Position numbers and translations under genes: made by a program. Under the pieces are notes generated by a model. The model saw nothing but the letters and a program-made list of their open reading frames with translations. It had not been told where the DNA came from and made no database searches. DNA of 64,000 nucleotides from the NCBI RefSeq assembly GCF_947242115.1, contig NC_074721.1, forward strand, positions 35,127,754 through 35,191,753, in the 5' to 3' direction. This DNA is from Biomphalaria glabrata. Its lineage: Eukaryota > Mollusca > Gastropoda > Planorbidae. The first letter of the stretch is position 1; every line of letters begins with the position of its first letter. Positions 36,445 through 48,291 of the stretch are shown piece by piece.

Positions 36445-37025
36445 CATAACAAGCACTATAACATATTAACAGACCACGTGACTTAAACACACCAATCAAT
36501 GTGCACTTCGATTAGGAGAAGGAGTCTTTTTCAAATTAATTTGAAACACCAGATAATGAATTAAGCTCAGAGAATGTGTAATTAAAGCATAGATTTTTAC
36601 AGCTGAAGGTGAATGGGTCTCAAGTTTTCGGAACAAAACCTTCAAATATTAGAAGTAGATGGGATATAAGTATTGGTAAAAAATAAAATCAGAATTCAGA
36701 TTTTATTTGTCAAACGTCCAAGTTTTATTCGTCAGTGCCAAGCTGATCTACAATATAGAAGTATATACAGTAAGAGATCAATAAAAGTTTTCCTTTCAGA
36801 CCTTGCTATCTATAGGGCAGATGATGTATTGGTCATCTGTTTCTGTAACCCACGGTTAATGAGGGTGTCGTGTGGCCAGCACAACAACCAACCGCCTTTA
36901 CTTTTTAACAACTTAAGTCGTGTACCCATTAGAGTTGGGTGGACTCAGGGACGCCCGAAAAATCCTGAAATTCAAAAACCCAGTTTTCACCGAGTTTCAA
37001 ACCCAGGACCCCAGGTCCCCACAAT
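36445..37025 (-). mobile_element. SINE family 2 with a 310-bp extension
   Basis: 36785-37025 is a family 2 SINE in reverse; 36445-36785 is an inverted copy of 59885-60195 (shared: ATCAATGTGCACTTCGATTA, CAAATTAATTTGAAACACC, TCAGTGCCAAGCTGAT). Both genomic copies have SINE and extension in the same relative order. Confidence 0.6.
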
Positions 37026-37034
37026 CAGCTATAA

Positions 37035-37255
37035 CATGGAAGATGAAAAGAAGAAAGCGAAAGGAAGACGTTCACGTATAAGATGACGTCGCACCATCTT
37101 AGAAGACTAAAAATCCGTTGGCAGTAGTTGGGAAGAGGCTGTGGAAGACGCCTATGACCGATCTCAGTGGAGAACAAACGGCGCGAGAGGACATCAGTCA
37201 AATAAGTCCAAGATGGGAAGAAAATGTGTTTGCCGAGTACACCCAACTGACTGCG
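37035..37255 (+). mobile_element. Probable LINE C-terminal debris
   Basis: Codons for SVGSSWEEAVEDAYDRSQWR recall the end of LINE ORF2 proteins. Weak. Confidence 0.3.
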
Positions 37256-37760
37256 TAGCTTCTGTCAAGAACCCATATAACCATGAGTAATATAGATATC
37301 GAAGTATAAAAAATGACAAAAATGAAATAATAAATAAATTGATACAACCATTCAAAGATTGAATACAGTAATGCTTTTATGGGCCTAAAAGGGCAATTTT
37401 TAAGGCTCAGATCAGAAGACGTTGCAGGTCAAATGACTTGTACAGATAAACAAGTAGATAGGATTTTCTGTTCTATTCTCTTATGTTATAGCTCTATGAT
37501 GTACCTTGTTATGCCATTCATTTGTGTCAAGAAGATGAAACATTCTCTTCATAATGTGTATTTAGTCGGATTTTCTATTAGGCGATAAGTACTTAAGGGT
37601 CCTTGCCCTCCTACGATGTTATGACATCATCATGTATAAATGACGATAGTTTGTATCTATTACGTTTTCACCTACACAGGCAAATGTATTGATGTTGTTT
37701 ACGCAAAGTAGTTATTAAAAAATATATATCGACTTTTCTCTATCGCTCTCTCTGTTTAGT

Positions 37761-37863
37761 TTAACCCTTTAGATGCGTGTGATAGATTAGCATCTAAACA
37801 CTAGGATTGTAATTCCATTTTGTGTGCACTAATTGTAAAAAAGCTCAGCACTTTAAGGGTTAA
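37761..37863 (+). mobile_element. TTAA-flanked palindromic MITE, type 1
   Basis: TTAACCCTTTAGATGCG to CTTTAAGGGTTAA; relative of 3356-3458. Confidence 0.65.
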
Positions 37864-38231
37864 TTGTACATTTTCTTTTAAATGTTATATTTATTATTTT
37901 TAAACCACTATTTATGTATTAGTTTCTATAATAAATGACAAAAAAACTTCAAAGTGGTCGATAAAGAGACAAGCCATTGGCTCAACTAATAATCTATGGC
38001 CACCACTTTCAGTCGCTGGATCAAGTGATAACTACAAGAGATGTAGGTAACCGTAGGACTATTTGTTTCTATTTTATTTGTAAGTCTTCCGATTTTGTAT
38101 ATTTGATATGCGCGGATGGCTGTAGAAATCACTCCTGAGCAACTAGATGTCATTGGACATAGAATGTAAACGTCATGTATTTTAAAACAGTTTTAGCATC
38201 TCATGTACATCGGACTTTTACGTTGATCAAT

Positions 38232-39112
38232 ATTCTTTCTGAGCATATGTTTCTATATTCTTTCTGAGCATATGTTTCTATATTCTTTCTGAGCATATGT
38301 TTCTATATTCTTTCTGAGCATATGTTTCTATATTCTTTCTGAGCATATGTTTCTATATTCTTTCTGAGCATATGTTTCTATATTCTTTCTGAGCATATGT
38401 TTCTATATTCTTTCTGAGCATATGTTTCTATATTCTTTCTGAGCATATGTTTCTATATTCTTTCTGAGCATATGTTTCTATATTCTTTCTGAGCATATGT
38501 TTCTATATTCTTTCTGAGCATATGTTTCTATATTCTTTCTGAGCATATGTTTCTATATTCTTTCTGAGCATATGTTTCTATATTCTTTCTGAGCATATGT
38601 TTCTATATTCTTTCTGAGCATATGTTTCTATATTCTTTCTGAGCATATGTTTCTATATTCTTTCTGAGCATATGTTTCTATATTCTTTCTGAGCTATGCT
38701 TCTATATTCTTTCTGAGCATATGTTTCTATATTCTTTCTGAGCATATGTTTCTATATTCTTTCTGAGCATATGTTTCTATATTCTTTCTGAGAATATGTT
38801 TCTATATTCTTTCTGAGAATATGTTTCTATATTCTTTCTGAGCATATGTTTCTATATTCTTTCTGAGCATATGTTTCTATATTCTTTCTGAGCATATGTT
38901 TCTATATTCTTTCTGGGCTATGCTTCTATATTCTTTCTGAGCATATTTTTCTATATTCTTTCTGAGCATATGTTTCTATATTCTTTCTGAGCATATGTTT
39001 CTATATTCTTTCTGAGCATATGTTTCTATATTCTTTCTGAGCATATGTTTCTATATTCTTTCTGAGCATATGTCTCTATATTCTTTCTGAGCATATGTTT
39101 CTATATTCTTTC
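38232..39112. repeat. 25-bp minisatellite
   Basis: About 35 copies of a 25-bp unit (ATATTCTTTCTGAGC + ATATGTTTCT). A few units are shortened (GAGCTATGCTTC). It ends about 385 bp upstream of the lectin copy 2 start codon, followed by a family A copy (39120-39250). Confidence 0.97.
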
Positions 39113-39119
39113 TCCATTA

Positions 39120-39250
39120 TTTACAAAGATTATATCAACTTTCTGTCTGTCTGTATGATAATGAATTATTTTGTTTGATATCCAATAAGTGAAATAATTT
39201 ATACATTATTGAGAGATATAGAAAGTGCGGAATTCTTTCCCTTAGATAAG
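39120..39250 (+). repeat. Dispersed repeat family A, truncated
   Basis: TATCAACTTTCTGTCTGTCTG and ATTATTTTGTTTGATATCC. Confidence 0.5.
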
Positions 39251-39496
39251 CTTTGGGGTTGTTTTTTTTTTTTTGAATGATTTTTTGGTCTATATTACTT
39301 GTTTTTACGCACACAAGAAAGTGCGTAAAATGTTCTTCAACGTCGATTATTTATTTGAACTCTATACTGAATACAAAGTTACATTTGAGTCGTGTTCGGG
39401 GAATTCCCGAAATTTCAAAGTAGTTTTTAAGTATACACTTTGTTTTATTTTCTTTATTTAAGCTTATGAAAAGGAATACCTCTTGGCATTATTAAG

Positions 39497-42400
39497 ATGA
39501 GGATTTTCAGGCTGTCTCTTTTACTGCTAGGAGCTGTTCAGGTCTCAGTATCTACTGGTAAGCTCGTTATGCCAATGTTTATAATGGGTTAACGTATTCA
39601 ATCTTTGAATGGTTGTATAAATTTATTTATTATTTCATTTTATCAATTTTAATACTTCGACAATGATTATGAGAATTTCACAGCACCCCTACGATCAAAG
39701 TCGGACAGATGAAATGAGATGGCAAATGATCATCTGGGACTGTGCCGAAATGTCGGTTAAACAATACAGGTCGACCTTCTGTTAATTATTCAAACTTTCT
39801 TTCTGGTAATGTTTACTTTGTCAGATAAGGCACGCGTCATTTTCTCCCCACCTTTACCTGTGTGGGTAGCAAACGATGATTTTGGCGGCAAATTGTCCCT
39901 TGTACAGAAACACCACAAGTAGGCCTAACAAATAATATTAGCATTATGGTAAAAAAAATATTTATCTAATTGTTGGGGAACCAATTGTGAAAAAAAATTA
40001 TATCTCTGGGCTCTAGATGGGTGACGATGCGGGTCCAGATAAATGAATTGAAAAGTTCTTAATAGGGAGCCTTGATGGTCAATTTACATGCTATTCTGGT
40101 AACCTCATGACCTTATTCTCCCAGTATCTTAACTACATATTTCATGTTAATTCATCATTTGTTTTAATTTCAGCTCCAGGCCGCTTATTTTTGTTTAATT
40201 TGATATGTAAACTGTCTGGTGAGAAATATAGAAATAATAAATATTGTTATGACTTTGCCATGCGCACCGCCATCCAAGATAGTGCAGAAAGAAGGTGCGC
40301 ACTATCAGTGACCAGACAAGTCGGATGTTGACATAAGAGACTAACGATTTCCGCCCAAGGAGAGAGCCAAGATGGAGATGCTGTGCTCAAGGCAGATGTC
40401 CTTTGTGTTTGTCATGTCTCCGTGTAAATAAACGTCTATGTCTCGTTGAGTTGCCTCCCTTAAGTTATAACAATTGGTCTCAGAAGTGGGATTATAGGCG
40501 ACTCAACGAGAGGAGGTAGGATTCTAGCACAATGGCATCTTTGAAACAACTAGACCAGCTTTTAGTTAAAGAGCTAAGGCAGGAACTTCGTTACAGACGC
40601 CTGAAGCTTGGTGCTTACAGCTCGTCTCCGGCAAGCCCTAATTGATGAAGACGAAGATCCGGAGACCTACCTATTTGAAATTGAACCGGAGATTTAGAGC
40701 TTATTGGCAAGATAAATGAAGGTATTGATGCAATGTGTGAACAAATGAACAGTATGGGGAACAAGGTAGATAAAATGGTGTCTCAGCTGAAAGAAGGAGT
40801 AGACTCGTTGGTAAAGGAGCAGTTGCCTGTAGACTCGTTGGTCAAGAAGTTGCGTGGTCAAGACTGTGGTTGCACAAACAGTGGTGACGGAGACGCTGGG
40901 GATTTGAGCGCCGTCTGTGTCTGTGTTGTGGGCAAGTCTTGTGGTTGTGACTTTCAAGACGAGAAACGTGATGGCGATTGCTGTGATGATCTCAACGGGA
41001 TGTACCGAGTCGAACGGAAAGAGACAAATGAAGAAACTGAAGTCTGTTATGTGCATGAAGCGTTTGTTCCTGTTGTACCTGTTACCAGTACCTTAATGAG
41101 CCGGACAGATCAAGACAACGTTGGGTCTGCGTTCGAGCCTGTTGCTGTGGACTTTAAAGACCTCTGCCTATCTTCCGGTGCCTACGAAGGAAATTCGAAG
41201 CTTGACAACTGCATCCAGAAGTTTACCATGAATTGTACGTGCGGCGCATCACACATAGAATTTAGATGCCAAGAAAACCACCAACAGGGCATATGTACTT
41301 CTACCATCATCGACATTGGCATAGATGAATGTCAATCAAACCACTCTAAATCTGAGCTGTCAAGAGGAAGACATTTTCCACTTGAACCTGAAGAGACCTA
41401 TCTTCTGGACGTAAGACTGTTGTCTGAGGATGATTGCGGTGCATTGGACTTTGCTTGCAACGTGGCTGTAAGCGAACCTGCAGCTCCCTTGAGAGGCGTC
41501 TGTCGGGAAGGTCTGCTGAGACAGCGTGTCCGATCAACGGCTGTGCTGAAGAAAACAGTGCTCGACCCTATCTCTTTGTGTGGCAAACGGCCACGTCATT
41601 ATCGCAACAACAGCCTGGTCAACTGGAGAAAGAGAAAGCGGCACTGGAAGAAAACAATGCGGATGGCCTCGTGGGGAACACGCTCCCTGCCGCCTGTGGT
41701 TCCCACTGATCGACCTCCACCTGAACTGTCAAACCTCAGCTGCAGTGTTTCTTTTCGGGACGAAAAGTGCTAAGACGGGGGCAATGTTATGACTTTGCCA
41801 TGCGCACCGCCATCCAAGATAGTGCAGAAAGAAGGTGCGCACTATCAGTGACCAGACAAGTCGGATGTTGACATAAGAGACTAACGATTTCCGCCCAAGG
41901 AGAGAGCCAAGATGGAGATGCTGTGCTCAAGGCAGATGTCCTTTGTGTTTGTCATGTCTCCGTGTAAATAAACGTCAATGTCCTTGGCGGGTTGCCTCAC
42001 TTAAGTTATTACAATATTTAACTTAAAATAATTATGATTGATAAAAAATAACTTTTAAAAACTCTAATAAAAAACAACACAACAAAGATTCTTTTAACAG
42101 GAGCAATTTATTACTTTTATAATATAACTAGACATATGTTACCCGCGACCCGCGGGTCTTTATTTGCGCATTACTTTCGATATAGTCACTGAGAGTGTTT
42201 TGTAAACAATTAAACGAAATAATAATGTAATAAGTAAAGCGAATGTGTCAATGTAAAAATAGTGTGAATGAAGCTATCAAATCAAAATAGCTAATAGGAT
42301 TAAATCCATTTTTCCAAATTAAAACATTTGCTTGTAGGCCTACATATATTTGATTAAAAATTGAGATGAATAGACTTAATTTTGTGTTCATGTGTTAAAG

Positions 42401-45400
42401 TATAAAGTAGATCTTGAGATAGACATAGATCTAAATCTACACTAATCTAGTTGCCTTTTATAGAGTTCATTCTATGTTGCGCATGCGTGACCTTTTTTCA
42501 TGAATGAATATAGGCCTATCTCAACACGGCTACGCAGCTTTATTTAGCGAACAGCGAACGAATGTATTAAAAATGCTTTAGAAAAACAAATTTGAATGTT
42601 AATTTGATTAAAATATGAAATGAGTGGACAATAATTAGTATGTTTATGTGTTAAAGCATAAAACTATCTTTGCGAAAAGAAGTTTTATTATTTTAGAGTT
42701 CAATAAGAGTTTTAGACCTATATCTAGGAAGTAGAGAGATGTGTTAATCACTGTTAATGTGTAACCATTTGGTAATGTCTAATGAAAGGATGTTCGCCAG
42801 ACTTTACCCGCGGCCTTCGGGTCTAAGTTTGTGTTTACTAATCTAGTGGATTGGATTTAGATGTATGTTAAACTTAACTAATGATTCTTTCAAGTTTTTT
42901 CTCTTTCGCTACGAAAATAAAATTAGGTTTGCGAAAATGGGATTACCCGAAGCCGATAAATTTATATCTATTACAAACGAAAAGAGCGATAGCTTTGTTA
43001 AATGAATGGGATTATAAAGTGAACAATTAAACGAAATAATTTTTTGTACGCGATTCATGAATGAATATAGATCTAGATCTAGGCCTATCTCAACTCGGCT
43101 TCGCAGCTTTCGTGGGTGGATGTAGCTTTAGAAAACCAAATTTGAATGTTTATTTGATCAAAATATGAAATGAATGGACTTTAATTAATTTGTTTATGTG
43201 TTAAAGTATAAAACTATCTGTGCGAAGAGAAGTTTTATCATCTTAGAGTTGAATTAGAGTTTTAGATCTAGGGATGGGATTATAAAGTAAACAATTAAAC
43301 GAATTAATATTTAGTACGCGATTCATTACGGTATTGTCTAATGAAAGAATGTTCGTCAGGAAATCTGTAGTCACAGATATAAGGAACTAATTTATGTAAA
43401 AAATGCTTTTGAAACACAAAATTGAAGGTTAATTTTATTATATAATGAAATCAATGGATCTTCTTTTGTATTTTCATGTGTCAAAGTAAAAAACTATCTG
43501 CGCAAAGTGTATTTCTTAAAATTAGATCTAGGTCTAAATCCTTTCTATCTTTTCTAATGTCAACATTGTAGACATGGCCTAGATCCATAAAATACTATAG
43601 CTGTAATAGAGTCGGACAACATTATTTGTTTTTTAGGGTCTTACGTTTGTTTTAGGGCTACAATACATACACTAAGGTCTAAGTTGGTACCCAAGAAACA
43701 TACCTGCCAAGTTTTATCAAGATTGGTCAGGCGATTTTGATGTCTATAAGTAACATACATACATACACCACACATTCTACTTTATAATATAGATTACTTG
43801 ATACATGGTATATACATTTCAAATGTAAATTATGAGTTTAGTCTTGTGTGAATGTATATTTTGGTTTTCTATAGTCATAATGTTTTGTTTGTTGTAATGC
43901 ACAAATTGTAAGACAAATTTCCGTATGTTAATAAAGATTATTGTTATTGTTATGTTAGAAATGAACGAGTAGTCATTCTCTGGCGCTGCCAGGGTCGAGT
44001 TTCGCTAAAGAGAAACAAAATTCATCGTAGTCCCTTTAACAGTTTCCACTGAGGAATTTTCTGGTGATGTGGCAGGTCTGCAGCAGTACCGCCCTCTGAC
44101 AGGCAACGAAGATGTTCCTAGGAATGTATAATTTGTTAAATTCCAGGGAGAGTTTTTGCCTATAACCTGGTAGAGGTTTATCATCACAAATGTTAACACG
44201 GAAGAACGATTTGATAATGTCTATATTCATTTCTCTCGTCCATTTGATCCTTTTGGTTCCTCTTGTTCTACCACCAACAGCACCTCTCAATTGTGTGGGG
44301 TGCGAGTCAGGGAGTAGACCGACCTCTTGTGTTTGGTCATGAGGTTGTGAATTACCCTCAGTAAACACTCGACTCATTGGTGAATAATATTTACCGCCTA
44401 ATTCATTTCATATTCATCGCTGTCCTGGAAGAAGCAATGGGTCCGTTCTATTTCCTCAAAATTCAAAAATGAAGATACTTCAGTATTTGTAAAGTCTAGA
44501 GTACAAATACTTTCTTGATCTCGCTAAAAAGTGCAATGAGTCATTATTATTATTGTTATTATTGTTATTATAATTATTATTATCATCACATTTATTTATA
44601 CCGAGGAACGATCTGATAATGTCAATATTTATTTCTCTCGTCCATTATGGATAATAAAGAATATTATTATTTATTATTATTATTTATTATTATTATTTAT
44701 TATTATTATTTATTATTATTATTTATTATTATTATTTATTATTATTTATTATTATTATTTATTATTATTATTATTTATTATTATTATTTATTATTATTAT
44801 TATTACTATTATTATTATTAGTCTTATAATTATTATTTTTTATTATGTTATAACCAATAAACAATTATATTAAATTAATACAGTATATTTCAGTATATAA
44901 ATTATACTCATTTGGATAATATTGTATTATGGAGGGAGGGGGGAGAGAAGCACAAGAGGAGATCCAAAGCTAGAGCTTGTGTAGCTAATATGCGCGAATC
45001 CTGCACTAATAAATGTATTTTCTTGCAGAAATCAGCGTGAGCCTAGACGACAGACGATTCTTCTTACCTTCAGCCTATTTGAATAAGTTGTACTTCATAT
45101 CCAGAGCCACGTTTGCGAGCTTCGGCCTGGCCAGGGCCACGTGTGAGTCCGCCAGAGGCTACGTGGCTGAGATTGACAACCTCGTGGAGCTGATCTTCCT
45201 GGAAAACTTCCTGACACGCTCTGACGTGGCCAAAGTTTACGTAGCAGGAACCGACGCTGCGTTTGATGGCAGATGGGTCTCCCAACGCACAGGAGCAACA
45301 CGGAATGTTTTTGACTGGAGCGACGGAGAGCCGAACAATTTCAATGGGCAGGAGGAATGCATCGAGTTGATAAAAAGCAGACAGAGTAGAATGAATGATA

Positions 45401-45459
45401 TTGTCTGCAATAACCCGCTGGAGAGGCCAAATGTCTTATGTGAAATAGACTTATTTTAA
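39497..45459 (+). CDS. Secreted single-domain C-type lectin, copy 2
   Basis: Exons 39497-39557 and 45029-45459, 163 residues. The first exon is a signal peptide (MRIFRLSLLLLGAVQVSVST) ending in phase 1 at a GTAAGC donor; the second begins after TTCTTGCAG. The lectin domain runs from about residue 21 to the end, with [24 protein letters not shown] and VLCEIDLF. The calcium-site EPN and ND residues are present. It is the divergent twin of the minus-strand gene ending at 27929, with the same exon lengths and the same phase, 6.8 kb between start codons. The signal peptides differ much more than the lectin exons, which suggests either fast evolution of the leader or a swapped signal exon. The 5.5-kb intron holds a short LTR element, several dispersed repeats and LINE debris. 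Confidence 0.86.
40245..42013 (+). mobile_element. Short LTR retrotransposon, internally incomplete
   Basis: Direct repeats at 40245-40472 and 41785-42013 (228-229 bp, TG...CA) are nearly identical, so insertion looks fairly recent. A primer-binding-like stretch TGGTCTCAGAAGTGGGA follows the left repeat; a purine tract precedes the right one. ATAT on both sides is compatible with a 4-5-bp target duplication. The interior has a gag-like start and a long cysteine-rich open frame (40733-41773), but no polymerase region, so it is broken and could only move with help. It sits in the intron of lectin copy 2. Confidence 0.85.
42120..43795 (+). repeat. Dispersed repeat family C, two or three copies in tandem
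   Basis: GTTACCCGCGACCCGCGG (42140) and GACTTTACCCGCGGCC (42795) start related blocks; TGCCAAGTTTTATCAAGATTGG and ACATACATACATAC mark the end at 43700-43795. Within the lectin copy 2 intron. Confidence 0.6.
43800..43960 (+). mobile_element. Rex1/L2-like LINE 3' tail
   Basis: TTGTAATGCACAAATTGTAAG then ACAAATTTCCGTATG and an (ATT)n-like end match the tail at 31080-31150. Confidence 0.6.
44000..44380 (-). mobile_element. Probable LINE N-terminal fragment
   Basis: The minus frame 44377-44036 includes RIKWTREMNIDIIKSFFRV and LPGYRQKLSLEF, a Myb-like block found near the start of some non-LTR retrotransposon proteins. Part of it (44197-44254) is duplicated at 44590-44646. Tentative. Confidence 0.4.
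44650..44830. repeat. (TTA)n-rich microsatellite
   Basis: ATTATT/ATTTATT repeats of about 180 bp, 200 bp before the lectin exon of copy 2. Confidence 0.95.
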
Positions 45460-45629
45460 ATGTCTTATGTGAAATTGACTTATTTTAGTTTTGTTAGACA
45501 TTTTTCTCTGGTTATATTATTTAAGGGACCACAATATTAAGTTAAGAAGAAATCTCAGAATGTTTCACAGAATAATTTACTCAATACCAGTTCTTTTACA
45601 TTTCAAGGGTATTATTTATATAAGAAGTA

Positions 45630-45810
45630 TAATGCGGATGGCTGCCTGGTCGTGCGGTTTGCGCGCTGGACTGTCGTTCGGATATATGGACGGTCGAGGG
45701 TTTAAACCCTGCCGCTCCCATCCCCCGTCGTCCTGCGGCAGGTTTGGACTAGGAAGTAAACTTTCTTCAACTCTGAAGGAAAATCCGAAACATGTAAAAC
45801 AAACAAAAAT
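45630..45810 (+). mobile_element. tRNA-derived SINE, family 1
   Basis: GCGGATGGCTGCCTGGTCG, then a B box GGGTTTAAACCCTGCC, then GGAAGTAAACTTTCTTCAACTC and CCGAAACATGTAAAA. Copies at 48040-48145 (reverse) and 61025-61145. Confidence 0.75.
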
Positions 45811-45839
45811 GCACATAAATGACTGCGTGGGCGTGTGAA

Positions 45840-45970
45840 ACTCTTTATGGATTGTCGCAATTATCGTCCCGAGTTCGAACGCCCGCCGAATTACATTCAC
45901 TGCCGACCTTTGGAGGGGGGAGTCTTGTCTGAAGAAACGTCCGAAACTTATAAAACAAACCAAACAAAGC
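45840..45970 (+). mobile_element. Second tRNA-like SINE fragment
   Basis: CCCGAGTTCGAACGCCC is a good B box; CTGAAGAAACGTCCGAAAC matches the tail of family 1. Confidence 0.5.
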
Positions 45971-46405
45971 AAAACAAATCGGTAAAGGCTTTTAAGTTAA
46001 ATGCATATGTGAGGTTTCGATAAAAGGTTGGGGTTTTTTTAATCAGTAAAATGTAAATATAAAAAAAATATGAAATATTATTATCTAACTACTATTACCA
46101 AACTGTATCAGCTAGTATTTAACCCTTAAATGCCTGGGGCTGCAGAACGGCAACATCGTATTTCTTGCCTACAAAACATTAAAGAGACTACAGATAAGCT
46201 GAAGCATGGAGTTGTACTGCTACGTAGTTAAAGAAACTACACATCAAATTATGCAAGATGTTGTACTGCTTCATAGAACGTTGATTACGTGTGTCCAATT
46301 AGCACTCTGATAGCAGACAGGAAACCTATTCTTTTCGATCAAAAAGTAGGATCAGGAAGCGCATTTTTTTCGTCAATGTTAGAAAGTATTTTATATATAT
46401 ATATA

Positions 46406-46770
46406 CTAGCCGGATGTGACCCGAGGCCATCTACTGGTTTGAATTTACATCTATGTTAAACATGGAGAATGTACTCTTCACATTTTTTACATTTTGCCAC
46501 GAAAATAAAAGTAAAGTATGAAAATGGGTTTACCCGTTCACCTGACATAATCATATCAAATATAAAATACTGTGAAAACGGGTTTACCCAACTTTTTAAG
46601 ATGTTTAGTTTTTTAATATAGATACAATTAGGTACTATTGTCTATTTTCGGGGGCTCTCTGGTAGTGGTAGGGACATTAAAAATTCACTACGGTCTTCGC
46701 CATAATCTAATGAACATCATTGCCAAGTTTTATCAAGAATGGTCAAACGGTTTTGATTTCTATGCGGGAC
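46406..46770 (+). repeat. Dispersed repeat family C
   Basis: ACTAGCCGGATGTGACCCG, AAAATGGGTTTACCCG and GCCAAGTTTTATCAAGAATGG. Confidence 0.65.
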
Positions 46771-47039
46771 TTTCAACATTCTTGTCACTTGTGATGTTTT
46801 GTGTGTGTATTTTTTTCCTTTCAGCCAGTCTCTTAAATGATCATTGAAATGAGCTAGCACCAAAGAAAAGAACTACCATTCAAGAAATGAACTCAAATCC
46901 GAGAAAAGTATCTAACTTCAGAGATAGAACTAACAACCGATAAGTGAATTGACAGCCAAGTAAAGATTAAACACAGAGGATACAACTAAGAACCGAGAAA
47001 AGAAATAAATCCCGAGAAAAATAATTTCTTTTTTTTAAA

Positions 47040-47190
47040 TCTTATATAATACAGGCGTAACTTCAAAAAAGAAGATGATTACGTCCTACGCATCATGCAT
47101 GCATGCATGCATACATACATACATACATACATACATACATACATACATACATTCATACATACATACATACATACATACATACATACATTT
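47040..47190. repeat. LINE 3' tail followed by (CATA)n
   Basis: Reverse LINE tail (CTTATATAATACAGGCG, GATTACGTCCTACGC) at 47040-47095, then about 95 bp of CATA repeats. Confidence 0.75.
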
Positions 47191-47779
47191 TTAAAACGTT
47201 AAATTGTTTAAAAGAGAGGACTATTAAAATTAAGATTATCTGTGTTAATCTTTTCGTTCATGATAATTAGAGATCGTAACTCTACAAAGCCATTGGTTTT
47301 CCTGGCTATAATATTGATTCAAATCAGTGATGCAAAACCTATAGCAACATATGCAATACGATAGTGTTATCGTTGTATGTCATTTCTTTTTTTTTATGAT
47401 TTCACAAGTCGTAAAATGAAAAGTGTGATTTCTAATTATATTCCGTGTAAGTAATTTAACGTTGTATTGCTAGATATCTAAATGGTACAAGTTACAGTAC
47501 GCATGGTATCTAAGAGTTGACGTTGACATTCTATTTGTTTACATACTTTATTTTCGCATTTTAATTAAGGTAAATGAATGTTTTTTAGTTCGATTCGATT
47601 CGCCAATATATAACACGCATATTTTAATTAACTATAAGGCATGATGGCTCTGCGTTTCTTAAAATCTTAAGCTATGCATTTAGTTATGTATCGATGTATT
47701 GAGTTAATTTGAGTGAGCTAACGCCGGGCCATACCAGCATCTGATTTGTCGGGTCCTGAGCAAGAGGTTTATATGTACC

Positions 47780-48000
47780 TGACTGACGTCATTATCGCAG
47801 TTATAGTCCAATTGGTTCAGAGTGTATATGTTTGTTTGTGAAATGTTTTTACAGTTAACATAGGCGGCCTTCATAATGTAAGCAAATGATTCGTTTTATC
47901 ATGTGAAGATACGCAAATATGTAGAACAAGACAATGGTTAAACAAAAATATTACAACTCGTTATAAGTTGATGATCTATTAGCATAAGTAAAAAAGGAAA
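47780..48000 (+). promoter_or_regulatory. Copy of the 5' flank of the first CREP-like gene
   Basis: GGCGGCCTTC, TGTAAGCA, TGATTCG, GTAGAACAAGACAA, ATAAGTTGATGAT and GCATAAG occur in the same order at 52253-52380, 100-230 bp upstream of the CREP signal exon at 52487. No signal exon follows here. Regulatory role is inferred only. Confidence 0.45.
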
Positions 48001-48039
48001 ATTAATCTCGTAATACAATTAATGGTATTTCTTAAAAGT

Positions 48040-48145
48040 TGAAGATGATTTACTTCCTGGTTCAAACCTCCCACAGGACGACGGGGGCAGGGCTTGAACC
48101 CTGGACCATCGATAAGTCCAAACGACCAGGCAGACATCCTACATT
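48040..48145 (-). mobile_element. tRNA-derived SINE, family 1, reverse
   Basis: GGGGGCAGGGCTTGAACCC contains the reverse B box; GACCAGGCAGACATCC the reverse head. Confidence 0.65.
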
Positions 48146-48291
48146 GACCTGTACGCGAATGGAAATACTTTAAAATGATTAAAACTAAGTGTATTTTTTA
48201 CTGATAAAATTAGAAAAAACAAAAAAGATTTCAAATGTAGTGATGGCGTGATAGCTGAGTGATAAAACCCAAGTACCTATGTACCAATGAG

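Noticed and set aside
45640-45720. Functional tRNA gene
   Set aside because: A- and B-box-like words occur, but no foldable cloverleaf with a proper acceptor stem was found, and copies are dispersed; it is a SINE head.
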